Positions 1 through 7,245 of a stretch of 18,741 nt of DNA are shown piece after piece. The notes beneath the pieces are model-generated. The model saw only the letters and a program-made list of their open reading frames with translations, had not been told where the DNA came from and did not search any database. The stretch spans positions 1 through 18,741 of the forward strand of contig CAKSZM010000031.1 in the NCBI GenBank assembly GCA_934525735.1, written 5' to 3'. This DNA is from an uncultured Faecalibacterium sp. GTDB taxonomy: Bacteria; Bacillota; Clostridia; Oscillospirales; Ruminococcaceae. Every line of letters starts with the position of its first letter. Position 1 is the stretch's first letter. The translations under genes and the position numbers were made by a program.

Positions 1-1409
1 TTGTCGAAGCAGATGCCCTTGACGATCTTCTCCAGAGCCTTCTCGTCGTTGGGATACTCGCCGTCCTCGACCCACTGGCCGATCAGGTTGCACAGGATGC
101 GGCGGAAGTAGTCGTGGCGGGTATAGCTCAGGAAGCTGCGGCTGTCGGTCAGCATACCGACAAAGTTGCCCAGCAGGCCCAGGTTTGCCAGACTCTTCAT
201 CTGGTTCTCCATGCCGATCTTCTGGTCATTGAACCACCATGCAGAACCGTGCTGGATCTTGCCCGGCACCTCGGTGCTCTGGAAGCAGCCCAGAATGGTG
301 CCGATCTGCTCGTTGTCGGCCGGGTTCAGGCTGTAGATGATGGTCTTGGGGCACTCGTCGGTCTCGTCCAGAGCGCTCAGCAGAGCTGCGATCTCGCCGC
401 CACAGGAAGCGGTGTTGATCATATCAAAGCCGGTATCCGGGCCGAACTTTGCATACTGCTTGCGGTTGACATTGCGCAGGCAGTTGAAGTGCAGCTGCAT
501 GGCAATGTTCAGGCGGTGATACTGCTTGCCCAGATGGATCAGGATGTAGGTCTGGTACTTCTCGGCCTCTTCCACGGTGCAGCTCTCGCCGGCCATGACC
601 TTCTGGTAGATGGCGTTGACCTCTTCCTTGGTGGCCTCGCGGTAGGGGATGTAATCCAGACCGTGGTCGGAAGCGCGGCAGCCCATCTCGGCAAAGAACT
701 CGATGCGCTTGGTCAGGGCATCGGTCACGCAGTCGATGCAGGCCAGCTTTTCCTTGCCGACCACCTGAGCCAGCTTGCCCATGTACTCAGCAAAGCCGGG
801 CTTGTTGATGTTGAGAGCCTTGTCGGGGCGGAAGGAAGGAGCCACGGTGAACTTGATGGTGGGATCTTCCTTGATCTTCTTGTGCCAGTACAGGTCATCG
901 ATGGGGTCATCGGTGGTGCCAATGAAGGCAACGTTGGACTGCTCGATCAGGCCGCGCACGGTCAGCTTGGGGTCATGCTGCAGCTTCTCGTTGCACAGGT
1001 TCCACACCTCCTCTGCAGTGTCGCCGTTCAGCACGCCCTCGTAGCCGAAGAACACGTGCAGCTCGAGGTTGGTCCAGTGGTACATCGGGTTGCCGATGGC
1101 CATGGGCAGAGCCTCTGCAAACTTCTGGAAACGCTCGCGGTCGGGCTTATCGCCGGTGATGTACTCCTCGGGCACGCCGTTGGAACGCATCACGCGCCAC
1201 TTGTAGTGGTCGCCGAAGTAGCTGCCGTCCGGGTTGCGGCCGCCCAGCCACACCTGAGCGATGTTGTCGAAGCGGCGGTTCTCGTAGATCTCGCGGGGAG
1301 GGATGTGGCAGTGATAGTCGCAGATGGGCATATCAGCAGCATAGTCGTGGTACAGATGCTGTGCAGTGGGAGACTGGAGCATGAAGTCCTTGTCCATAAA
1401 TGCTTTCAT
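1..1409 (-). CDS. uxaC: Glucuronate/galacturonate isomerase UxaC (3' end cut by window edge)
   Basis: Uronate isomerase converts D-glucuronate to D-fructuronate and D-galacturonate to D-tagaturonate, the first cytoplasmic step of hexuronate catabolism. The protein starts MKAFMDKDFMLQSPTAQHLY and carries the amidohydrolase-type metal motif DYHCHIPP with His33 and His35. About 469 codons are visible, ending in EKIVKGICFDN, which in this family lies only a few residues before the C-terminus (E. coli UxaC is about 470 residues), so very little is missing. The start at 1409 is preceded by AAAGGAG about 10 bases upstream. It is transcribed away from uxaB, whose product uses the tagaturonate made here. 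Operator palindromes lie on and downstream of its probable promoter. Identification is confident; only the very C-terminus is unseen. Confidence 0.96.
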   Translation of the reverse strand, partial: MKAFMDKDFMLQSPTAQHLYHDYAADMPICDYHCHIPPREIYENRRFDNIAQVWLGGRNPDGSYFGDHYKWRVMRSNGVPEEYITGDKPDRERFQKFAEALPMAIGNPMYHWTNLELHVFFGYEGVLNGDTAEEVWNLCNEKLQHDPKLTVRGLIEQSNVAFIGTTDDPIDDLYWHKKIKEDPTIKFTVAPSFRPDKALNINKPGFAEYMGKLAQVVGKEKLACIDCVTDALTKRIEFFAEMGCRASDHGLDYIPYREATKEEVNAIYQKVMAGESCTVEEAEKYQTYILIHLGKQYHRLNIAMQLHFNCLRNVNRKQYAKFGPDTGFDMINTASCGGEIAALLSALDETDECPKTIIYSLNPADNEQIGTILGCFQSTEVPGKIQHGSAWWFNDQKIGMENQMKSLANLGLLGNFVGMLTDSRSFLSYTRHDYFRRILCNLIGQWVEDGEYPNDEKALEKIVKGICFD

Positions 1410-1461
1410 GGGTCGATAACTCCTTTTTCTGTGATGGTGTTTGTTAAAAATTCATCAAATG

Positions 1462-1471
1462 TTGTGTACAA
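1462..1471. promoter_or_regulatory. GntR-type operator candidate O1 (uxaC leader)
   Basis: TTGTGTACAA is an almost perfect palindrome and differs by one base from the operator at 1644-1653. It lies in the predicted 5' untranslated region of uxaC, downstream of the -10 at 1511-1516, where a bound repressor would act as a roadblock. The GT-N2-AC core matches the FadR-subfamily GntR consensus. The regulator itself is not in the window. Confidence 0.6.
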
Positions 1472-1510
1472 CGGGACACCCGCCTGCACGGGCAGGTTCG
1501 TCTTACCTTT

Positions 1511-1539
1511 AGTATACCGGAAAACGCCGATGTATACAA
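1511..1539 (-). promoter_or_regulatory. Probable uxaC promoter with overlapping operator O2
   Basis: On the minus strand TATACT (1511-1516) is a good -10, and 17 bases upstream TTGTAT (1534-1539) can serve as a weak -35. The -35 is embedded in ATGTATACAA (1530-1539), which matches the TTGTATACAA palindrome at nine of ten positions. Repressor binding here would directly block polymerase. The weak -35 is compatible with a regulated promoter. Confidence 0.55.
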
Positions 1540-1561
1540 CTGAAAAAGTGACAAATTTTCT

Positions 1562-1577
1562 AGCACACAATTGTGCT
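1562..1577. promoter_or_regulatory. Inverted repeat AGCACA-N4-TGTGCT in the uxaC-uxaB intergenic region
   Basis: AGCACACAATTGTGCT has perfect 6-base arms around CAAT, with an inner ACAATTGT palindrome. It sits between the two divergent promoters, upstream of both. It is unlike the TTGTATACAA sites, so a second regulator could bind here. No regulator is assigned. Confidence 0.3.
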
Positions 1578-1634
1578 TTTCGCTGGAAATGCTCTAAAAT
1601 GGCCCCTCTGGGCTAAAAATATTGCACAAAGCCC

Positions 1635-1664
1635 TTGACTTATTTGTATACAACAGCATAAAAT
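1635..1664 (+). promoter_or_regulatory. uxaB promoter with operator O3 in its spacer
   Basis: TTGACT (1635-1640) and TAAAAT (1659-1664) are separated by 18 bases and form a good sigma-A type promoter for uxaB-uxaA. The perfect palindrome TTGTATACAA (1644-1653) fills the spacer. This is the best of the three sites and would prevent open complex formation when bound. The layout matches UxuR/ExuR-like control of uronate genes, although the regulator is not visible. Confidence 0.75.
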
Positions 1665-1735
1665 AGAGCCAGGAGACAGCCCCTGTGCAAAGGGGCTGCG
1701 CAAAGCAAAGCAAGTTTATAAAGGAGATCAATGAG

Positions 1736-3250
1736 ATGGAAACTTTGAACTACAAGGTTCTGGAGAGCACCGGCTACAACGGCTACATCCTGAAGGATGC
1801 CCCCGTCAAGGTCATGCAGTTCGGTGAGGGCAACTTCCTGCGCGCATTCGTGGACTACTTCTATGATATCGCAAATGAGAAGGCCGGCTACAACGGCAAG
1901 GTCAAGCTGGTGCAGCCCATCGGCAACTTCCCCCAGATGGCCGACTGGATCAACGAGCAGGAGGGTCTGTACACCCTGTACCTGCGCGGCAGCGAGAAGG
2001 GCCAGAAGGTCGATGCCAAGCGCGTGATCTCCTGCGTGTCCGACTGCGTGTGCCCCTACATCGACGGCAAGTGGGACGAAGTGCTGGCTCTGGCCCGTTC
2101 TGAGGATCTGGAGACCATCGTTTCCAACACCACCGAGGCCGGCATCGCCTACACTCAGGGCGACAGCGAGTTTGACCAGGTTCCCCCCAACAGCTTCCCC
2201 GCAAAGCTGACCCGCGTTCTGTACGAGCGTTACAAGGCTTTCAACGGCGCTGCCGACAAGGGCTTGGTCATCCTCTCCTGCGAGCTGATCGACAACAACG
2301 GCAAGGAACTGAAGAAGTGCTGCAACAACTACGCCAAGGACTGGAATCTGGACGCTGCCTTCATCGACTGGATGAACAACGCCAACACCTTCTGCTCCAC
2401 TCTGGTCGACCGCATCGTTCCGGGCCGCATCCGCGATGCAAAGGAGCTGGCCGCTCTGGAAGAGGCCAACGGCTACCATGATGCAGTGCTGGATGTCGGC
2501 GAAGTGTTCGGCGTCTGGGTCATCGAAGGTCCTGCAGGTCTGGAGGACAAGCTGCCGTTCAAGAAGGCCGACGTCAACGTCATGGTCGTGCCCGACGTTA
2601 CCCCCTACAAGAAGCGCAAGGTCCGCATCCTGAACGGTGCCCACACCGGCTTTGTTCTGGGCGCATATCTGGCCGGCTTCGATATCGTGCGCGACTGCAT
2701 GCACAACGATACTATCCGCGGCTTCATGAACAAGATGCTGCACGAGGAGATCATCCCCACCCTGCCTCTGGACAAGAAGGATCTGGAAGACTTCGCTTCC
2801 GCTGTGGAAGACCGCTTCAACAACCCCTTCGTCAACCACGAGCTGATGAGCATCTCCCTGAACTCCACCTCCAAGTGGAAAGCCCGCAACATGCCTTCCT
2901 TCCTGGCTTACATCGATGAGCAGAAGAAGCTGCCCGCCTGCCTGACCATGTCTCTGGCTGCCTACATCGCCTTCTACTCCAACGACATCCAGGAGCGCAC
3001 CGAGGACGGCCTGATCTGCAAGCGTCCTGCCGGCAACACCTATAAGATCCAGGACGACGCATGGGCACTGGACTTCTACTATGCACACAAGGACGACACC
3101 GCTGCCGAGCTGGTGCACGCTGTGCTGACCAACACCCAGATGTGGGATCAGGATCTGACTCAGATCCCCGGCCTCGAGGCTGCTGTTCTGGCTGATCTGG
3201 AAAAGATCCGCACCGAGGGTGCCGAGGCTGCTTATAAGAGCTGCCTGTAA
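1736..3250 (+). CDS. uxaB: Tagaturonate reductase (altronate oxidoreductase) UxaB
   Basis: NAD-dependent reductase of the polyol (mannitol) dehydrogenase family that interconverts D-tagaturonate and D-altronate. The 504-residue protein shows the N-terminal nucleotide-binding segment VKVMQFGEGNFLRAF (about residues 24-38), the family stretch SNTTEAGI (130-137), and the catalytic K-N-H pattern in KVRILNGAHTG (Lys295, Asn300, His303). The start at 1736 is chosen because AAGGAG at 1721-1726 lies 9 bases upstream; an in-frame ATG at 1685 would place the ribosome site inside the gene and lacks one of its own. Length is slightly more than E. coli UxaB (483). It is first gene of a transcript with uxaA, separated by a hairpin at 3271-3311, and is controlled by the operator in its promoter. 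Confidence 0.95.
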   Translation: METLNYKVLESTGYNGYILKDAPVKVMQFGEGNFLRAFVDYFYDIANEKAGYNGKVKLVQPIGNFPQMADWINEQEGLYTLYLRGSEKGQKVDAKRVISCVSDCVCPYIDGKWDEVLALARSEDLETIVSNTTEAGIAYTQGDSEFDQVPPNSFPAKLTRVLYERYKAFNGAADKGLVILSCELIDNNGKELKKCCNNYAKDWNLDAAFIDWMNNANTFCSTLVDRIVPGRIRDAKELAALEEANGYHDAVLDVGEVFGVWVIEGPAGLEDKLPFKKADVNVMVVPDVTPYKKRKVRILNGAHTGFVLGAYLAGFDIVRDCMHNDTIRGFMNKMLHEEIIPTLPLDKKDLEDFASAVEDRFNNPFVNHELMSISLNSTSKWKARNMPSFLAYIDEQKKLPACLTMSLAAYIAFYSNDIQERTEDGLICKRPAGNTYKIQDDAWALDFYYAHKDDTAAELVHAVLTNTQMWDQDLTQIPGLEAAVLADLEKIRTEGAEAAYKSCL

Positions 3251-3270
3251 TCAGACAGAATATTTTCCCG

Positions 3271-3311
3271 CACAAAAGAGGGCTGCTGCTCTGGGCAGCA
3301 GCCCTTTTGTG
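3271..3311 (+). terminator. Long hairpin between uxaB and uxaA
   Basis: GGGCTGCTGC (3280-3289) pairs with GCAGCAGCCC (3295-3304) around a 5-base loop, and the stem extends past a 2-base bulge through CACAAAA/TTTTGTG. A short T run follows. It could be a partial intrinsic terminator that lowers uxaA expression relative to uxaB, or a 3'-end stabiliser of the uxaB message. uxaA has no obvious promoter of its own, so read-through is likely. Confidence 0.65.
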
Positions 3312-3339
3312 CTTTTGAATGTCAATAAGGAGAACAACT

Positions 3340-4830
3340 ATGCCGCAGGCAATTCATATCAGCCCCATCGACAACGTGGTCGTTGCCTTGCACCCCATTG
3401 CCAAGGGCACGCTGGTGGAAGTGGACGGCCTTGCCGTGACCGCTCTGGAGGATATTCCTCAGGGCCACAAGATGGCTGTCAAGCCCATCAAGAACGGTGA
3501 GAACGTCATCAAGTACGGCTTCCCCATCGGCCACGCCACCGCAGATGCCCAGCCGGGCACCTGGATGCACACCCATAACGTACACACCAACCTGTCCGGC
3601 GAGGTGGAGTACAGCTACAACCCGTCTCCCGATCTGGCTCCCCTGCCCAAGGTCGAGCCGGAGACCTTCATGGGCTTCCGCCGCAAGGACGGCCGCGCCG
3701 CCATCCGCAACGAGATCTGGATCATCCCCACCGTGGGCTGCGTCAACGACATCGCCAAGAAGATCGTTGCCGACAATCAGGATCTGGTCACCGGCTCCAT
3801 CGAGGGCCTGTACACCTTCACTCACCCCTTCGGCTGCAGCCAGACCGGTCATGACCATGCGCAGACCCGCAAGCTGCTGGCTGCTCTGGTGCGCCACCCC
3901 AATGCCGCTGCTGTTCTGGTGCTTTCCCTCGGCTGCGAGAACCTGACCCACGAACAGTTCCTGACCGAGCTGGGCGAGTACGACCACGACCGCGTCAAGT
4001 TCCTGACCTGTCAGGATGTGGACGACGAGTTCACCGCCGCCCGCGATATCCTGAAGGAACTGGCTGCCTACGCCGGTCAGTTCCAGCGCGAGCCCATCCC
4101 CGTGTCTGATCTGGTGGTCGGCATGAAGTGCGGCGGCTCCGACGGCCTGTCCGGCATCACCGCCAACCCCACCATCGGCCGCTTCTCCGATATGATGGGT
4201 CAGCGCGGCGGTTCCACCGTTCTGACCGAGGTGCCTGAGATGTTCGGCGCCGAGGGCTTCCTGATGGACCGCTGCATCAACAAAGACGTGTTCGTCAAGG
4301 CCGAGCACATGATCAACGGCTTCAAGGAATACTTCATCAGCCACAACGAGGTCGTCTATGATAACCCCTCTCCGGGCAACAAGCAGGGCGGCATCACCAC
4401 GCTGGAAGACAAGAGCTGCGGCTGCGTCCAGAAGGGCGGCACCGCCCCCATCATGGACGTGATCGGCTACGGCGATCCCGTTGTCACCAAGGGCCTGAAC
4501 ATGCTGTACGGCCCCGGCAACGATCTGGTCTCCGCCACTGCCATGACCGCCGCAGGCGCACACCTGATCCTGTTCTCCACCGGCCGCGGCACCCCGTTCT
4601 CGGCTCCGGCTCCCACCCTGAAGATCTCCACCAACACCTCGCTGGCTCAGAAGAAGTCCGGCTGGATCGACTTCAACACCGGCGTGATCGCAGATGGTGA
4701 AAAGACCATCGACGAGGCCGCAAAGGATCTGCTGGATCTGGTCATTCGCGTTGCAAGCGGTGAGCAGACCAAGGCGGAGAAGCACGGCTTCCGCGAGATC
4801 TCCATCTTCAAGGACGGCGTCGTTCTGTAA
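3340..4830 (+). CDS. uxaA: Altronate dehydratase UxaA
   Basis: Dehydrates D-altronate to 2-keto-3-deoxy-D-gluconate in the galacturonate branch of hexuronate catabolism; the family needs Fe2+. The 496-residue protein matches the E. coli length (495). An N-terminal SAF-like domain (about residues 8-85) carries HTHNVHTNL (His77, His79), followed by the family signature FMGFRRKDGRAAIRN and the large UxaA core with VGMKCGGSDGLSG. The start at 3340 has AAGGAG at 3327-3332 seven bases upstream; an ATG at 3319 gives seven extra residues but has no ribosome site. The previous gene makes its substrate, so UxaC, UxaB and UxaA form a complete galacturonate-to-KDG route. KDG kinase and aldolase genes are not in the window. 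Confidence 0.95.
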   Translation: MPQAIHISPIDNVVVALHPIAKGTLVEVDGLAVTALEDIPQGHKMAVKPIKNGENVIKYGFPIGHATADAQPGTWMHTHNVHTNLSGEVEYSYNPSPDLAPLPKVEPETFMGFRRKDGRAAIRNEIWIIPTVGCVNDIAKKIVADNQDLVTGSIEGLYTFTHPFGCSQTGHDHAQTRKLLAALVRHPNAAAVLVLSLGCENLTHEQFLTELGEYDHDRVKFLTCQDVDDEFTAARDILKELAAYAGQFQREPIPVSDLVVGMKCGGSDGLSGITANPTIGRFSDMMGQRGGSTVLTEVPEMFGAEGFLMDRCINKDVFVKAEHMINGFKEYFISHNEVVYDNPSPGNKQGGITTLEDKSCGCVQKGGTAPIMDVIGYGDPVVTKGLNMLYGPGNDLVSATAMTAAGAHLILFSTGRGTPFSAPAPTLKISTNTSLAQKKSGWIDFNTGVIADGEKTIDEAAKDLLDLVIRVASGEQTKAEKHGFREISIFKDGVVL

Positions 4831-4837
4831 TCGTTTC

Positions 4838-4878
4838 GAGGCTGCTGTATGGTACTTTGGCTGTACGGCAGCCTCTTT
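4838..4878 (+). terminator. Hairpin after uxaA, weak terminator
   Basis: GAGGCTGC (4838-4845) pairs with GCAGCCTC (4868-4875) around a 22-base loop that can itself fold. Only TTT follows, so termination is probably incomplete and the two downstream genes may still be co-transcribed. Confidence 0.5.
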
Positions 4879-4907
4879 GTGCATGAAAATGGAAGGGAAG
4901 TGTTTTT

Positions 4908-5072
4908 ATGGCTATGACCACTCGCATGATGATCTATGCGTTTCTGCTTTACGGCGGCATTTTTGCCGCTATCGTGGCCGTTATTGCAAGGGTCATAAAA
5001 TATCTCATCCGCTATGGCATTGATTATTATTTTAAAAAGCTGACCGAGAGCCAGAGACCTAAGGAGGACTGA
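4908..5072 (+). CDS. 54-residue single-pass membrane microprotein
   Basis: A short reading frame starts MAMTTRMMIYAFLLYGG. Residues about 8-27 form one hydrophobic transmembrane helix, followed by an amphipathic basic stretch (RVIKYLIRYGIDYYFKK) and a charged tail ending RPKED. A weak GGGAAG site lies 7 bases before the start; an alternative ATG two codons downstream is possible. The last codons hold the AAGGAGG of the next gene, whose ATG follows the stop by 3 bases, so the two are almost certainly translationally coupled. I do not recognise a family. Position suggests a helper for sugar uptake or for the epimerase, but that is inference only. Confidence 0.75.
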   Translation: MAMTTRMMIYAFLLYGGIFAAIVAVIARVIKYLIRYGIDYYFKKLTESQRPKED

Positions 5073-5075
5073 CCT

Positions 5076-5957
5076 ATGAATCAGATCACCACCCGTTATA
5101 TCACTGAAGGCAACGCCTGCTACGAGCAGTACGTTATTTCCGACCCCGCCGCAAAGACCGAGCTGGTCATCACCCCGGAGCGCGGCGGCATGATCACCGG
5201 CTTTACGCTGGACGGCGACGAGTACATCTGGACCCGCCGCCCCAACTTCTCCGAGTGTAACCGCCCCCGCTTCGGCGTGCCGGTGCTGTTTCCCAACTGC
5301 GGCGGCCCGGACGGCGGCGTGCACTATTTTGACGGCAAGGCCTACCCCATGGAGAACCATGGTCTGGCCGACCTGTGCGCATGGGATGTGGAGAGCGTCG
5401 GCCCGGACGGCGTGACCCTGGCGCTGGAATCCACCCCGCTGACCAAGTTCCTCTACCCGTTCGACTTTACCCTGCTGGTGAACTACAACCTCGAGGGCAA
5501 CAAGGCCACCATCAGCCTGACCGTCATCAACGAGGGCGACACCGATATGCCTTTCAGCTTCGGCTACCACCCCTACTTCATGGCTTCCAAGCTGGAGAAC
5601 GTGGACTTTGACATCAAGTGCGCCACCTGCTCCGAGAGCGCCAAGGGCGAGCAGCCCGCTGCCCCGGAAAAGATCACCCTCACCCGCAAGGAGGGTGCCG
5701 ACAACACCATCCGCCTGATGACCGGCGTACAGTTCCCCATGACCTTCACCGATAAGGGCAACGGCCACAAGGTGACCGTGGATGCCGACGAGACCTTTGA
5801 CAACGGCGTGCTGTGGCAGCAGGATGCCGAGAACTTCGTCTGCATGGAGCCGTGGAACGGCTGGGCCAACAGCGTCAATGAAGAGGGCAAGCACGAAGTG
5901 CTGGAGCCGGACGAGGCCATGACCAGCGAGTGGAGCATCACCATCGAAAAGATCTGA
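5076..5957 (+). CDS. Aldose 1-epimerase family protein (galactose mutarotase-like fold)
   Basis: A 293-residue cytoplasmic protein of the aldose 1-epimerase / YeaD-LacX-like superfamily, which interconverts alpha and beta anomers of sugars or sugar phosphates. Expected active-site residues are visible: His95 in PMENHGLADL, His165 in FSFGYHPYF, and Glu258 in FVCMEPWNGW as the likely general base. There is no signal peptide. AAGGAGG sits 8 bases before the start, inside the preceding microprotein gene. As it follows uxaB-uxaA, it probably equilibrates anomers of an incoming uronate or related sugar, but the exact substrate cannot be read from sequence. A strong terminator follows. Confidence 0.88.
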   Translation: MNQITTRYITEGNACYEQYVISDPAAKTELVITPERGGMITGFTLDGDEYIWTRRPNFSECNRPRFGVPVLFPNCGGPDGGVHYFDGKAYPMENHGLADLCAWDVESVGPDGVTLALESTPLTKFLYPFDFTLLVNYNLEGNKATISLTVINEGDTDMPFSFGYHPYFMASKLENVDFDIKCATCSESAKGEQPAAPEKITLTRKEGADNTIRLMTGVQFPMTFTDKGNGHKVTVDADETFDNGVLWQQDAENFVCMEPWNGWANSVNEEGKHEVLEPDEAMTSEWSITIEKI

Positions 5958-5973
5958 ATCACCCGGTAAAGCG

Positions 5974-6009
5974 CGAGAGCCGCAGGAAAACCTGCGGCTC
6001 TCGTTTTTT
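5974..6009 (+). terminator. Strong intrinsic terminator of the uronate operon
   Basis: CGAGAGCCGCAGG (5974-5986) pairs perfectly with CCTGCGGCTCTCG (5991-6003) around AAAA, followed by six T. The minus strand lacks a comparable T tract, so it mainly serves the plus-strand operon. Confidence 0.93.
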
Positions 6010-6015
6010 GTTTTA

Positions 6016-6552
6016 TCAGCTCTTTGCCTGGATCGTGAAGCTCCGGTTCTGCGCCGGATCCCAGTACAGCAGCTCTACCCGGCCGCCCTGCGCCAGCAAT
6101 TTGTCCTTCAGCTCCTGCTTTTCCCAGCAGCGTTCCAGCAGTGCGCCGATATCGGCATCTGCCGCCGCCTTTTCCGGGCAGAGCGTACTGCCCAGCCAGC
6201 GGTCCTCCGCATACAGGCTCAGCACCCCGGCATTGCCCGCCAGAATCGCAGCAATGTCCTGCTTCATGCGGTCATAGTCGCTTTCTTCCGGCTTGTACTG
6301 CCCGTGCCACAGCCCGAAAAACAGTGAGAACTCGGCGCACACCTCCACCAGCAGATCTTCCTCATTGTGCGGGTTCTTGACCACAAAGGCCACGTCCTCG
6401 TTTTCCATGTAGTCAAAATCCGGTTCTTCGTTGGTGTGCACGGTCACGTGCTGGCCGCTCAGCGCCGTCAGCAGATCTTCCTGAATGGCTCCGGTATCAG
6501 GGATTTCATCGTAATTCACATGTGCGTTCATCGGTGTTTCCTCATCTTTCAT
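6016..6552 (-). CDS. Hypothetical acidic protein, 178 residues
   Basis: I do not recognise the family. The predicted product is soluble and acidic, with no signal peptide or membrane helix; notable stretches are FSLFFGLWHGQYKPEESDYDRMKQD (in its middle third) and a C-terminal VELLYWDPAQNRSFTI. The ATG at 6552 overlaps the stop of the upstream gene as ATGA, which argues for coupling. An internal ATG at 6531 (MNAHVNYDEIP) has a better ribosome site, GAGG eight bases upstream, and may be the real start. Codon use is like that of neighbouring genes, and the frame is free of stops, so I consider it a real gene. Function unknown. Confidence 0.7.
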   Translation of the reverse strand: MKDEETPMNAHVNYDEIPDTGAIQEDLLTALSGQHVTVHTNEEPDFDYMENEDVAFVVKNPHNEEDLLVEVCAEFSLFFGLWHGQYKPEESDYDRMKQDIAAILAGNAGVLSLYAEDRWLGSTLCPEKAAADADIGALLERCWEKQELKDKLLAQGGRVELLYWDPAQNRSFTIQAKS

Positions 6553-6950
6553 GTTTTTTCCGGTTCTCTGTGCCGGATCGTTTTTTCTCCGAACTGCAGC
6601 TCGGCCAGATGCATCGCGTTCACTCCGCCTGCCAGCAAGCCCTCCAGACAGTAATGACAGCAGCAGACGACCTTTTCCGTCTGATATCGTTTGCAGTATT
6701 CCTGCATCAGCCTGACCTGTTCTTCCTCGGTATGCTCGGTGAAAAGCCCCTGTGCCTGTTCCTGATAATGGATCGGTGCCAATTTGGGGTTGCGGGATAC
6801 CTGCGGTCTGTACAGCGATTTTCCGCAGAAATCAGCCTTTTCACGGTTCATCGGCAGTTTCAGATACTCGAGGTTCATTTTTGCGAGCAGGCTTCTCACC
6901 GCATCGTGCGCAGCGCTGCGCCCTGACCAATTGAGCGACGCACTCCACAC
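6549..6950 (-). CDS. Cysteine-rich hypothetical protein, probably a 5'-truncated C-terminal fragment
   Basis: From about residue 20 on, the sequence reads like a conserved protein, with a Cys cluster VVCCCHYCLEG (Cys96-98 and Cys101), Cys42 and Cys86, and the ending GGVNAMHLAELQF. The Cys-Cys-x2-Cys pattern recalls metal or Fe-S binding segments, but I cannot name the family. The first ~20 residues look like run-in from unrelated sequence: there is no ribosome site at 6950 or at the internal ATG at 6878, and a 14-bp perfect palindrome (6908-6921) sits where the plausible protein begins. It overlaps the next gene by ATGA. I think the 5' part of the gene was lost. Confidence 0.55.
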   Translation of the reverse strand: MWSASLNWSGRSAAHDAVRSLLAKMNLEYLKLPMNREKADFCGKSLYRPQVSRNPKLAPIHYQEQAQGLFTEHTEEEQVRLMQEYCKRYQTEKVVCCCHYCLEGLLAGGVNAMHLAELQFGEKTIRHREPEKT

Positions 6951-7054
6951 GATTCTGATTGTCCGAATTTATCGTACCTCTTATACAGGCAGTCGTCAAG
7001 GCCGGATTTCCGGGAGATGAAAGGCCGGTCGTCTTTCTTGCGGATATCTCCGGC

Positions 7055-7091
7055 AAAGAAAAACAGGAAGTTCCCGCCGGGGAACTTCCTG
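7055..7091 (-). terminator. Intrinsic terminator, minus strand
   Basis: CAGGAAGTTCCC (7064-7075) pairs perfectly with GGGAACTTCCTG (7080-7091) around a 4-base loop. Reading on the minus strand the stem is followed by TTTTTCTTT (7063-7055). There is no intact gene directly upstream of it; it is the second minus-strand terminator in tandem. Confidence 0.85.
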
Positions 7092-7197
7092 CCTTGCTTA
7101 TCAAATGTATCTGCCAATGCCTGCCGCTGGTCTTTCAAGCGTATATCCAGCTTTCGGAGCCGCATCAGACAGAAGCGGATTACAAGATGAATTTTGA

Positions 7198-7243
7198 AAA
7201 ACGAAAGCAGACAGCACGTTCCGAAAGCTGTCTGCTTGGTTTT
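7198..7243. terminator. Bidirectional terminator after the MetE-like fragment
   Basis: AAGCAGACAGC (7205-7215) pairs with GCTGTCTGCTT (7227-7237) around 11 bases. T-rich tracts lie on both sides: GGTTTTTCTT on the plus strand and CGTTTTTC on the minus strand. It lies just past the stop of the MetE-like fragment (7246), and was probably that gene's own terminator. Confidence 0.8.
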
Positions 7244-7245
7244 TC

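Larger units (their letters stand above)
6951..7245. other. Gene-poor stretch with two hairpin terminators and no intact gene
   Basis: No reading frame here has a convincing start or family match. Minus-strand frames read as protein-like for 30-40 residues (for example RLRKLDIRLKDQRQALADT near 7160-7110) but are interrupted by the hairpin at 7055-7091. The stretch is best read as remnants of lost genes plus their terminators. Confidence 0.5.

Noticed and set aside
114..1616. A 500-codon plus-strand frame antisense to uxaC
   Set aside because: It is a codon-bias shadow: uxaC on the other strand has family motifs and a ribosome site. The plus frame is low-complexity, rich in Leu, Val, Ala and Gly.
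3322..4884. A 520-codon minus-strand frame across uxaA
   Set aside because: Antisense shadow of a confident uxaA, with skewed composition (Gly, Val, Ala, Asp) and no ribosome site. Similar long shadows lie over uxaB, pyrB, purA and rlmD.
6896..6950. tRNA-like D-arm (CGCTCAATTGGTCAGGGC) on the minus strand
   Set aside because: The minus frame reads VAQLVRAQ, which often reflects a tRNA. However, no anticodon stem, no T-arm GTTCGA-type loop and no acceptor stem could be found.
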